Source: Bacteroidia bacterium
Lineage (GTDB): Bacteria > Bacteroidota > Bacteroidia > Cytophagales > Cyclobacteriaceae
DNA length: 15,211 nucleotides
Direction of reading: 5' to 3'
Assembly: GCA_012031955.1 (NCBI GenBank)
Contig: JAAURZ010000006.1
Location: forward strand, 1 to 15,211
In this document: one piece after another, positions 1 to 8,642 of the stretch
Numbering within the stretch: the stretch's first letter is position 1
Layout of the letters: each line of letters begins with the position of its first letter
The notes under the pieces: model-generated
What the model saw: the letters and a program-made list of their open reading frames with translations, nothing else
Databases searched by the model: none
What the model was told of the DNA's origin: nothing
Program-made: the position numbers and the translations under genes

Positions 1-31
1 CCATATGTCCATTAAAATCAATTATTAACGT

Positions 32-491
32 ATGAAAACACGCATCTTACTCCTTGGCTTCCTTGCCATTACTTGGTGGGCGGCGGCGCAAAACGACGCG
101 GCCCGCCAGCAAAAGCTATAATGTGAAGAAGAACCTCGCCCTGGATGGGTATGATCCGGTGAGCTACTTCAGCGCAAAGCCGGTTGAAGGTAACTCCGCT
201 ATCAAGCATACCTATAAGGGAATAACGTACTATTTCGCCAGCCAGGCAAACCTCAATGCCTTCAAGGGGAACCCTGAAAAGTACGAACCTGCTTACGGGG
301 GATGGTGCGCATACGCGATGGGCGAAACCGCCGAGAAAGTTAAAGTCGACCCCGAAACCTACAAGATCGTTGATGGAAAGCTGTACCTGTTCTACAATTT
401 TTGGGGGAACAACACGCTGTCGGACTGGAATAAGGACGAGCGAAAACTGAAAGAAAACGCTGACCGTAACTGGAAGAAAATCGCCCAATAA
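32..491 (+). CDS. Secreted YHS-domain protein (frame break near 111)
   Basis: The ATG at 32 opens a signal peptide (MKTRILLLGFLAITWWAAAQ, cleavage probably after the AAAQ region), so the protein is exported. The reading frame breaks at the AAAA run at 111-114. Removing one A joins the signal peptide to a YHS-type domain that starts NLALDGYDPVSYF and continues through YYFASQANLNAF and YGGWCAYAMG to the stop at 491. The corrected length is 152 residues, normal for this family. YHS domains are small modules named after a Tyr-His-Ser motif and are often linked to metal binding; the substrate here cannot be read. The open frame from 54 is not a real start, because its first residues are out-of-frame signal-peptide sequence. 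The gene lies 84 bases before the DinB gene on the same strand. Family call is firm; function is unknown. Confidence 0.8.
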
Positions 492-575
492 ACGGTAAAA
501 AACCTTTTTCCTAGATTTGGCTGGGGCTATTCCCATTATTGACACTTTTGGCCATATTTGTAGAACTGCATTTGT

Positions 576-1094
576 ATGAACCTCGAAAAAGCGTGTACCC
601 GGATATTGTCTCAACTTGGCGATCTTATTCAGCAAATCTCAGACGGCGACTACGTGAAGCCTTCCATCGCGCTGAGTCAGTCGACGGTGGGCCAACACTT
701 GCGGCATACGCTGGAATTCTTCATTTGCCTTGAGCAAGGTTGCGTTTCCGGCACCATCAACTACGACAAGCGTGCGCACGACAGGGTAATAGAGGAAGAT
801 CGCATGCTGGCACTTTCGGCCATTGAGCGGATCAAAGAATTTGTTACTGCAACACTGCCCGGCAAGTCGTTGAAGCTGGAAGTTGGCTACGACCTCACTC
901 ATGAAGAATTTGTGACTATTGAAACCAACTTTCTGCGCGAGCTCACTTACAACATTGAACACGCCGTACACCACATGGCCATCATGAAAATAGGTGTGCG
1001 TGAAGTGGCGCTGTACATTACAATGGACAAAGACTTCGGTGTTGCAGCTTCAACCATACGTCACAAAGAGACCAACATCAGCCATTCCCACTAA
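576..1094 (+). CDS. DinB-superfamily metal-binding protein
   Basis: An intact 172-residue protein of the DinB/YfiT four-helix-bundle superfamily. Histidines sit where this family binds a divalent metal: GQHLRH at residues 39-44, in the second helix, and EHAVHHMAIMKIG at 128-140, giving an H-x3-H pair (H129 and H133). DinB proteins are a varied group that includes thiol-dependent S-transferases; some are induced by DNA damage and many have no known substrate. The ATG at 576 is chosen because the family's first helix begins directly after it. The gene ends 25 bases before the ATP-grasp gene on the same strand, so the two may be cotranscribed. The frame is unbroken, unlike several neighbours. 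The catalytic activity cannot be assigned. Confidence 0.8.
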   Translation: MNLEKACTRILSQLGDLIQQISDGDYVKPSIALSQSTVGQHLRHTLEFFICLEQGCVSGTINYDKRAHDRVIEEDRMLALSAIERIKEFVTATLPGKSLKLEVGYDLTHEEFVTIETNFLRELTYNIEHAVHHMAIMKIGVREVALYITMDKDFGVAASTIRHKETNISHSH

Positions 1095-1119
1095 GTACAA
1101 CTCGTACGACGGGCGCACC

Positions 1120-2163
1120 ATGGGGTTACTCGGGAGAATTGCTAAAAGTAACTTCTTCGTCCGGCTCTTCAGTTGGGAGTATTGGCCTTTTGGCATCATT
1201 CAATTTCCGTTTTTTCTGTACTGGCTTTGGCTTTCTGCAAAAGCACGCTCTCTTTTTTTCTTTTCAGCCTCCAACCCCGGCATCCTTTCCGGCGGCATGA
1301 TGGGCGAGTCGAAGTTTTCTGTTCTTCAAAAAATTCCCGACGCGTTTAAACCCCGCGCCATTCTATTGCCTCCCGGTATTGCGATTAGCGAGCTCGAGTC
1401 GCGGCTACGGCAAGATGGTCTGAGTTATCCGCTAATATTCAAGCCCGACCTCGGCGAACGTGGATGGATGGTGAAACGCATCAACAATCGCGACGACGCA
1501 GCAACCTATATCCGCGATATCCACATCGACTTCATTGCACAGGCGCTTGTAGATATGCCGCTTGAGTTTGGTGTCTACTATGCGCGTCACCCCGATGCCA
1601 CCCGTGGCACAGTGACCTCCATCGTGGGAAAAGAAATGCTGGCCGTAACTGGTGACGGATCGGCAACTTTGCAGCAACTTATCTTGTCGAAGGACAGAGC
1701 CAGGCTGCAGTGGGATACGCTCAAGGCCACGTACGCCGGCCGGCTGAATGACGTGCTGCCCCCCGGACAGAAACTGGAACTGGTATCCATCGGCAATCAC
1801 TGCCTTGGCACTACCTTTCTCGACGCTACCGCACTCATTACACCCCGGCTCGTCGACTCGTTTGATATGATCAGCAAGCAGATAGATGGCTTCTACTATG
1901 GCCGGTTCGATTTGCGCACCCAATCTCTGGAAGACCTGCAGGCGGGCCGTGTTCAGGTCATGGAGCTGAATGGATGCGGGGCCGAACCTGCACATATCTA
2001 TCAGCCGGGCTACCCACTCTTCAAGGGCCTTCGCGCGATGTATCACCATTGGCACACGCTGTATCAAATCAGTGTGGCAAACCATCGAAAGGGTGTACCC
2101 TATTTGTCGTTTCGCGAGGGGCTTTCGATCTACAAAAGGGCGAAATCTCTGATGAGAGACTAG
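1120..2163 (+). CDS. Membrane-anchored ATP-grasp ligase (D-Ala-D-Ala ligase-like)
   Basis: A 347-residue protein with an ATP-grasp fold. Residues about 22-40 are strongly hydrophobic and rich in aromatics (PFGIIQFPFFLYWLWL), suggesting an N-terminal membrane anchor. ATP-grasp signatures follow: a nucleotide-binding lysine and glycine loop in IFKPDLGERGW (106-116), the hinge region FIAQALVDMPLEFG (138-151), and the metal-binding strand pair FDLR (263-266) and MELNGCGAEPAHIY (281-294), where D264, E282 and N284 are the likely magnesium ligands. Such enzymes join a carboxylate to an amine through an acyl phosphate. Databases often call this group D-alanine-D-alanine ligase, but it is not the usual Ddl and the true substrate is unknown. 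The ATG at 1120 is the only in-frame ATG between the DinB stop and the conserved region. The LysE gene starts 4 bases after its stop, implying coexpression. Confidence 0.8.
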   Translation: MGLLGRIAKSNFFVRLFSWEYWPFGIIQFPFFLYWLWLSAKARSLFFFSASNPGILSGGMMGESKFSVLQKIPDAFKPRAILLPPGIAISELESRLRQDGLSYPLIFKPDLGERGWMVKRINNRDDAATYIRDIHIDFIAQALVDMPLEFGVYYARHPDATRGTVTSIVGKEMLAVTGDGSATLQQLILSKDRARLQWDTLKATYAGRLNDVLPPGQKLELVSIGNHCLGTTFLDATALITPRLVDSFDMISKQIDGFYYGRFDLRTQSLEDLQAGRVQVMELNGCGAEPAHIYQPGYPLFKGLRAMYHHWHTLYQISVANHRKGVPYLSFREGLSIYKRAKSLMRD

Positions 2164-2167
2164 TGCG

Positions 2168-2774
2168 ATGATCGTTACATTTCTCATCGCAGCTCTCTTC
2201 AGTTTTATCGGCTCTATTCCGCCAGGCACACTCAACCTCACCATCCTGCAACTTGGCCTGGAAAAACGGATAAGCATCGCGTGGCGATTTGCATTGGCTG
2301 CTGTTGTAGTCGAGTATCCTTACGCGTGGCTGGCTGTGAAATTTGAAAAACTTATCCTTTCCTCGCCTGTTATCACGGACAACTTCAAACTGATTGCCGC
2401 GTGCGTGATGACCGCGCTGGGAGCCTTCAACATTTTTGGCCGGCAACAAACCCACGAAACTGCGTCAGCGCTTTGAGGCAAGCGGATTTCGTCGCGGCAT
2501 GCTATTGAGTCTGCTTAACCCAATGGCGATTCCATTCTGGATTGGCATTACCGCGTTTCTGGAAAGCCGGGGATGGATAGAATTGTCGGCGCCCTTAATT
2601 CTTCACAGTTATCTGGCGGGCGTGGTCGTTGGCGCGCTGGCGCTGCTTATGTGCCTGGCTTACGCGGCGCAGCGCCTTAGCCATTCGCTGCAGCATCGGC
2701 CATGGATAAAGAAGATACCAGGCTTCACGTTGCTTGCCCTGGGAATTTATGCTTTCATAGATTATCTCTTTTAG
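2168..2774 (+). CDS. LysE-family amino-acid exporter (frame break near 2451)
   Basis: A polytopic membrane protein of the LysE/RhtB exporter family, which moves amino acids and related small molecules out of the cell. The N-terminal half begins with a hydrophobic segment carrying SIPPGTLNL, the P-G-x-x-N-type motif of the family's first helix. The frame breaks near 2445-2455; removing one C from the CCC at 2451-2453 joins LGAFNIFGRQQ to TKLRQRFEASGFRRG. The second half has the expected later helices (MLLSLLNPMAIPFWIGI, a Val/Ala-rich segment, and a final FTLLALGIYAFIDYLF). The corrected length is 201 residues, typical of the family. It starts 4 bases after the ATP-grasp stop. The exported substrate is not readable, but the ligase product is a natural candidate (inference). 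Confidence 0.82.
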
Positions 2775-2799
2775 CTACTTTGAAAAACATTGACCCGCA

Positions 2800-5700
2800 T
2801 TGGCAAGACCGTGGAAAATATGGATTGATACCGGCGGTACGTTTACCGATTGCATCGCTATCTCTCCTCGCGGCGTCACGCGGAGGCTCAAAGTTCTGAG
2901 CAGCGGTGTGCTGAGGGTTCGCATCAACAAGGTGCTTGGCGGCAATTCGCTTCGCATCGTGTTACCGCAATGGGTCGACATGGATTGCCTCGCGGGGTTT
3001 GCCGGGCGCATCGACGACATCGCATACACAGTCATTTCCGTTAACCGGTTGGCCGACAGTGTCGTACTCGACAGAGATGTAAGCAGCATCAAAGCATTTT
3101 CGATTGACCTCTCAACTCACGAAGAAGTGCCGGTGTTCGCGACCCGTCTCGTCACACAAACCAAACTCGGCGAAAATTTTCCTGCCATCGATCTAAGGCT
3201 TGGGTCTACCAAAGGCACCAACGCCCTGCTAGAGCGCAAAGGCGCGCGCACGGCATTTTTGGTTACGCGCGGGTTCAAGGACTTGCTTACCATTGGCACG
3301 CAGCAACGATCTGATCTCTTTCAATTGAACATTACCAAGGAGGTGCCACTCTATGATTTTGTGTGGGAGGTAGACGAGCGAATTGATGCAGATGGCACAG
3401 TTGTCGAATCGCTAACGCACGAATCGATTGCAGCGCTTGTGCGCAAGCTCAAGCGTAACACGGTGTCGACGGTGGCTGTGGCGCTCATGAACAGCTACAA
3501 GAACCAACAGCACGAGTTACAGCTATCGGAGGCGCTGCGGGGTGCAGGCATTTCTTATGTGTCGTTGTCGTCGGAGCTATCGAAGCAGATCAAGTTGCTA
3601 CCGCGAGCCCAAACAGCCGTTGCCAACGCCTACCTCGGCCCCGTCATTCACGACTACATGAACAAGATCCACAGCGGTCTCGACAGGATTGAATTCAAAG
3701 TAATGTCAAGCGCTGGCGGACTTGTAAGCGCTGATCACTTTCATCCAAAAGACAGCCTTCTCAGCGGTCCGGCTGGCGGCGTGATAGGTGCCTTGGCGAA
3801 AGGCATTGAGGCTGGAGAACAACGAATTGTAACGTTCGACATGGGCGGTACCAGCACCGATGTTTCTCTTTGCAACGAGCGCGTAGACTACCGGTTCGAC
3901 TGTGTCGTCGGCAAGCTTAAAATATTATCTCCGTCCATTTCCATAGAAACCATTGCAGCCGGCGGAGGTTCAGTTTGCAGCTATGACGGGTATCGGCTGC
4001 AGGTGGGGCCTCACAGTGCCGGGGCATGTCCGGGACCGGCGTGCTACGGCGCCGGCGGGCCGCTCACTATCACCGACGTGAATGTGCTTCTTGGCCGGCT
4101 CGACGAAGACAATTTCAGCATGCCCCTGCAAGCACATGCATCGCGGGTCGCATTCAAACAAATTGTGAATTCAATCCACAAGAAATCAACGTCACTGCGT
4201 GTTGAATCCCAAGTGCTGGAGGGGTTCATCAATGTGGCGAATGAAAAAATGGCGGAGGCCATTCGCAAAGTATCTATTCAGAAAGGGTTTCGACCCGCCG
4301 ACTTTGCGCTGCTGTGTTTTGGCGGGGCAGGCGGCCAGCACGCATGCAGCCTGGCCAGCATGCTGCACATGACCCGGATTGTAGTGCCCTATGATGCCGG
4401 CCTCCTAAGTGCATTCGGCATTGGAAATGCCTCGATAGAGTCAATCAAAGAGCGGCTCGTACTCCAGTCGCTCCACGCAGTTGAGTCGACGCTGGCTGAT
4501 TTGTTCTCGGAGCTGAAGGCGGATGCGATCAAAGATCTCGATAGCCAGGGCTGTGCCAGGCGCCAGGTACGAGTGACAAGCAGGTTTGTCTTCATGCGTT
4601 TGTCGGGGCAGGAATCTTCTCTCGAAATACCATTACCAACCTCCGGCGATTGACTCAAGACTTTAAGACGGCCTACAAAAAAGTGTATGGCCACTGGATC
4701 GAGGGCAGAGTGATTGAGGTTGAGTCCGCTCGCCTCGTTGCATCAGTTAAACAACCCCAGAAACGCAAGATCGAAAAGCGCCCACGTCGAAAACGGGCAA
4801 AGGCTTACAAGTACAAAAAAGATTTACGTTGGCGGAAGCTGGAAAACCTGTCCGGTGTACACGTGGGAAAACATGGTGCCGGGAAACAACCTTGCCGGCC
4901 CTGCCCTGGTGATCAGCAACAACGCCACTGTATTTGTGGAGCCTGATTGGAAGTTCGAACTGGATGCGCGTAACACGGCGTTGATCAAACGAATCACGCA
5001 GCCTACCAACAGACGCCTCAACGTTTCTCACGAAACGGAGCTGGCACTCTACACCAACCGGTTTACCGCAATTGCTGAAGGCATGGGCGCCTTGCTGCAA
5101 CGCACTGCTTTCTCGGTAAACGTGAAGGAGCGTCTCGATTTCTCATGCGCGCTGCTTGACGCGAACGGCTACCTCATCGTTAACGCACCACACATACCCG
5201 TGCATCTTGGCAGCCTCGGCGTTTGTGTGCGCAGCCTGATGAAAATGCCCATGAGCGAAGGCGACGTGGTAATCACGAACCATCCCGGCTACGGAGGCTC
5301 CCATTTACCTGATGTTACGCTAGTAATGCCGGTGTACTATAAAGACAAAGTTGTTGGCTATGTAGCGAATCGTTCGCATCACGCCGAAATCGGCGGCAAG
5401 CAGCCGGGGTCAATGCCTCCTGATGCTACACTCCTGACGGAGGAGGGCGTGGTGATCGCGCCGCGATACCTCATCAGAAAAGGCAAGGCCAATTGGCAGG
5501 CACTTGAGCATCTCCTGTTGAACGCCCGCTATCCATCGCGGGCCGTTTCTGAAAACCTCGCCGACATTCGTGCGGCGGTTGCCTCGCTTAGGTACGGCGC
5601 GGAAACGCTAAAAGGTCTCTGCAAAACTGACACCCCCAGCCGTGTCATCACGTACATGAATGCCATCTGCGATCAGGCGTCGGGCATGATGCGAAGCAAG

Positions 5701-6554
5701 ATCAGGTCGTTGCCGGCAGCGAGGTTGTGGGCAGAGGAACGCCTGGATGATGGTTCGATTTTGCGCGCGTCAATAAAAAAGGACAAAAGCCATGTTGTTG
5801 TCGACTTTAGCGGCAGCGCCTCGCAGCATAGCGGTAATCTTAACGCCACGCCCGCCATAGTGCAAAGTGTGGTACTATACGTACTGCGCCTATGGATCAA
5901 CGCGTCGGTTCCACTCAACGAAGGGCTTATGAGTCACGTGCAGATCATATTGCCACGCGGAATACTTAACCCGGACTTTTCGAACATTGAGTCGGCGCCT
6001 GCAGTAGTGGGTGGAAACACGGAAGTGAGCCAGCGGCTAACCGATACGCTACTCAAAGCACTCGGCCTCGCCGCCTGTAGTCAGGGCACGATGAACAATT
6101 TTCTTTTCGGCAATGACAAGTTTGGATACTATGAAACTATTTGTGGAGGCACGGCGCCGGACCGGGCTTTAACGGTGCCGATGCCGTGCATCAGCACATG
6201 ACTAACACGCGCATAACCGACCCTGAGATCATGGAGCTTCGTTACCCTGTTCGTGTGGTGCGTTTTGAAATACGGCAGCACTCGGGCGGTGCGGGCAAAT
6301 GGCGCGGCGGCAACGGCATATCCAGAGAAATCTATTTCAAAGACACGCTGGCAATAAACCTGCTGTCGCAGCACCGGCGTGAAGCGCCTTATGGCAAAAA
6401 CGGCGGAGGGCAGGGTAAACCGGGAAGTCAATTTCTGGTAAGAAAGGGTGGCATGAAAGAGCCACTCAAAGGTGTAGATGGCACGGTTGTACATGCCGGC
6501 GACGCGATTGTGCTTCACACACCTGGCGGCGGCGGCTGGGGCAAAGCTAGCTGA
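2800..6554 (+). CDS. Fused HyuA-HyuB protein, 5-oxoprolinase/hydantoinase type (three frame breaks)
   Basis: A fused two-domain enzyme of the family that hydrolyses cyclic amides such as 5-oxoproline or hydantoins, usually using ATP. The start is TTG at 2800, with an in-frame stop just upstream at 2791. The HyuA half has the N-terminal phosphate loop WIDTGGTFTDC (8-18), SGPAGGVIGAL and FDMGGTSTDVSL (about 346-357), and FGGAGGQH (about 507-514). The HyuB half starts near residue 746 (ELALYTNRFTAIAEGMG) and carries GSHLPDVT and SHHAEIGG; related carboxylases bind their catalytic metal at such His/Asp motifs. Frame breaks lie near 4648 (one base missing), at the A6 run 4815-4820 (one extra A) and near 6152 (one base missing, restoring GGTGAGPGFNGADA). 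The corrected length is 1251 residues, as expected for the fused form. The substrate cannot be told from sequence. The end overlaps the convergent LD-carboxypeptidase gene by 8 bases. Confidence 0.85.
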
Positions 6555-7464
6555 CCGGCGTAAGTGTCGAAGGCTGGCCGGCGGTGACCCGCAGCAGCAT
6601 GCGCGCGTTATGTACGAATGCGTAGTTGGGGTTCTGATGCCCGATACAAAAACCAAACCCTACTGGAAAGGTGTAGTCGCGAACGTGATATCGCACAATG
6701 TCTTCTACGGTTTCATTGAATCTTGGTTCGGTGTCCTTAATATCGGTCATGTAACCAACAACCAGGCCGCCCAATGGCTCGAGCTTGCCGGCGCGTTTCA
6801 GTTGCACCATCATACGATCGAGCTTGTAGTAGTATTCGTCTATTTCCTCGATCACGAGAATCTTCCCGGCCGTGTCTGGTTCTGTCGCCGTACCCAGGGC
6901 ATCGACAATGAGCGACAGGTTGCCACCAATCGTCGTGCCCTCTATACTGCCTTCGCAGTTTTGAGGATGATAGGGTGCCGATAGTTCTTCCGGCACGCCC
7001 ATAAGCGCATGGTGCAGCGATTGAAACGATGCGGGCGCCTCAGGTTTTGCGGCCATTATAGGCATGGTGCCGTGAATGCTGGGCATGCCTTCCTTGAGCA
7101 GTCTCAAGTGCAGCGCGGTAATGTCGCTGAACCCCACAACCCACTTTGGGTTTGCCTTGAATTTCGTGAAGTCGAGGCGGTCGACAACGCGTGTTGTGCC
7201 ATAGCCGCCACGCGCGCACACTACGGCCGCACACGTTGGGTCGTCCAGGGCTTGCTGCATGTCCGCGAGGCGCTCGTCATCGGTGCCTGACAGATAGTTG
7301 TGACGATCGCTGAACAGGTTTGTACCAAGCTTAACTTTTAATCCCCATCGTGCAAAATACTGCAGGGCGACATCTACGTCATAGTTTCTCACCCGCCTGC
7401 CGGGTGCTACGATTGTAATGCTGTCGCCTGATTTAACCGGAGCTATCATACTACGAATTAACAT
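6547..7464 (-). CDS. LD-carboxypeptidase, peptidase family S66
   Basis: A 305-residue enzyme of the LdcA family, which removes the terminal D-alanine from the tetrapeptide of muropeptides during peptidoglycan recycling. The family's Ser-Glu-His triad is visible: the nucleophile S113 in GFSDITALHL, E206 in LVIEEIDEYYYKLDRM, and H276 in FCIGHQNPNYAF. The N-terminal VAPGRRV and the RGGYGT motif at 85-90 are also typical. There is no clear signal peptide, so a cytoplasmic location is likely. Two starts are possible: the ATG at 7464, or six codons in at 7449, just before the conserved IAPVKSGDSITIVAPG. The first lies directly against the U-tract of the upstream terminator. The frame is intact. The stop codon sits inside the end of the opposing hydantoinase gene. 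Confidence 0.9.
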   Translation of the reverse strand: MLIRSMIAPVKSGDSITIVAPGRRVRNYDVDVALQYFARWGLKVKLGTNLFSDRHNYLSGTDDERLADMQQALDDPTCAAVVCARGGYGTTRVVDRLDFTKFKANPKWVVGFSDITALHLRLLKEGMPSIHGTMPIMAAKPEAPASFQSLHHALMGVPEELSAPYHPQNCEGSIEGTTIGGNLSLIVDALGTATEPDTAGKILVIEEIDEYYYKLDRMMVQLKRAGKLEPLGGLVVGYMTDIKDTEPRFNETVEDIVRYHVRDYTFPVGFGFCIGHQNPNYAFVHNARMLLRVTAGQPSTLTPVS

Positions 7465-7491
7465 AAAAAAAGCCCCGTTGCTTACGGAGCT
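7465..7491 (-). terminator. Rho-independent terminator after the bamA-ompH group
   Basis: On the bottom strand an 8-base-pair stem (AGCTCCGT pairing with ACGGGGCT, with one G-T pair) closes a 5-base loop, and seven T residues follow at once. This is a textbook intrinsic terminator. It starts 27 bases after the stop of the distal OmpH gene and ends directly at the first possible ATG of the LD-carboxypeptidase gene. It should separate the two transcription units, apart from any readthrough. Confidence 0.85.
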
Positions 7492-7518
7492 TTATCATTC
7501 AATTTTCTGGTAGGGCTG

Positions 7519-8080
7519 TCAGTTCTTAGGAACTGCGGCTTCGGCGGGCTTCGGAGTGACGCCCATCTTCTTTAGCACAAGATCGGACACGTCTACTTTT
7601 TCATCGCCGTATAGGATCACATCAAGGCCGCCTATTTGCTGATTGAGAATAAGAGCAAAGCCATTTTCCTTTGCCACTTCTTCAATAGCCTTACCTACCA
7701 TGTCATACACCGGGCCCATCAGTTGATTTTGCTTGTTCTGAATGGTTGTTTGCGCGTCCTGCTGAAGCTTCTCAAGGTTTGCCTGCATCTGCTGCAATTC
7801 GCGCTCTGTGTTTGCCCGTACGGCGTCAAGCATAGAGGCACTCTCTTTTTGATACGCTGCTACTTTTCGCCTGAAACTCTTTGGCTTTGGTTTCAAGATT
7901 GTTTTTTAGCTGCGTTTGCATCGACTGTAGTTCTGTGTCGATTTGTTTCGATTCAGGCATCTGGCTGAATATATAATCAACATCGGCAAATCCGATCTTG
8001 GTTGCAGTGGGTTGAGTTTGCGCCGACGCACCAAGTGCCGCCATTGCAAAGAACATACATACAATAAAGGTTCTCATCAC
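7519..8080 (-). CDS. OmpH/Skp-family periplasmic chaperone, distal copy (frame break at 7864)
   Basis: A Skp-like chaperone, which in Gram-negative bacteria holds unfolded outer-membrane proteins in the periplasm for delivery to BamA. The signal peptide is MMRTFIVCMFFAMAALGASAQ; the ATG at 8077 is an equally possible start. The mature part begins with KIGFADVDYIFSQMPE, followed by a long Gln/Lys/Glu-rich coiled coil and a C-terminal domain (VYDMVGKAIEEVAKENGF, then LVLKKMGVTP). The frame breaks at the run of four T on the top strand at 7864-7867. Removing one base joins LETKAKEFQAK to VAAYQKESASM. The corrected length is 186 residues, normal for the family. The tail after MGVTP is Ala/Pro/Lys-rich and looks disordered. 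It lies 23 bases after the other OmpH gene. Confidence 0.87.
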
Positions 8081-8103
8081 AATTAATATTTAAATTAGGT
8101 TTT

Positions 8104-8640
8104 TCAGTTTTTTATAACATCGTTCGGATCTCCAAGGCCTAATTCGTCCAAAACAAAATCTGTGTAATCATAGCGAGGGTCTGTGTATATCATTACCATC
8201 TGCCCTGATTTATCGAAAACAATGGCCAGGTTATTTTGCTTGGCCACCTTATCAACCGCATCCCATACTTTGTCCTGAATGGGTTTGATCAATTCCTGCT
8301 TCTTAAGGAAGAATAATCCGTCGAAGCCGAATACTTTCTTTTGATATTCCTTCAGCTCTGCTTCTTTCTTGTGAATGGCTTCGGTGCGCTCTTTTTTCAT
8401 CTGGTCGGTGAGCAGTACCATTTCGGCCTGCATGGCTCCATACATGCCTTGAATTTTCTTGTCCATTTCCTGCACCTCTTTTTCCCACGCCTCAGAAAGC
8501 TGGTTGATCTCTTCTTGTGCCTTCTTGAACTCCGGCATTTTGTTCAGAATGTAATCCGTGTCAATATATCCGAACCTCTGAGCCTGGACAAAATTCAGGC
8601 CGAAAATGAGAAAAAAAATCGGAATAAATAAGAACCTCAT
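8104..8640 (-). CDS. OmpH/Skp-family periplasmic chaperone, proximal copy
   Basis: An intact 178-residue Skp/OmpH chaperone. The signal peptide is MRFLFIPIFFLIFGLNFVQA, and the mature protein opens with QRFGYIDTDYILNKMPEFK, the same motif as in the neighbouring copy. Residues about 40-115 form a charged coiled coil, the tentacles of the Skp trimer, and KPIQDKVWDAVDKVAKQNN belongs to the trimerisation body. The ATG lies 2 bases after the bamA stop, so translation is probably coupled to BamA, its client-delivery partner. The two OmpH copies are clearly related but well diverged, so the duplication is old. Family call is very secure; the division of labour between the copies is unknown. Confidence 0.93.
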   Translation of the reverse strand: MRFLFIPIFFLIFGLNFVQAQRFGYIDTDYILNKMPEFKKAQEEINQLSEAWEKEVQEMDKKIQGMYGAMQAEMVLLTDQMKKERTEAIHKKEAELKEYQKKVFGFDGLFFLKKQELIKPIQDKVWDAVDKVAKQNNLAIVFDKSGQMVMIYTDPRYDYTDFVLDELGLGDPNDVIKN

Positions 8641-8642
8641 AA

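Noticed and set aside
553..560. CATATTTG as a -7 promoter element for the DinB gene
   Set aside because: It matches seven of eight positions of TAnnTTTG, but no -33 TTTG lies at a suitable distance.
69..635. Open frame of 188 codons on the bottom strand
   Set aside because: It lies opposite the YHS-domain gene and the start of the DinB gene and has no motifs of its own.
1432..2277. Long open frame on the bottom strand (281 codons)
   Set aside because: It lies opposite the ATP-grasp gene, shows no family motifs, and is explained by the codon bias of the real gene on the top strand.
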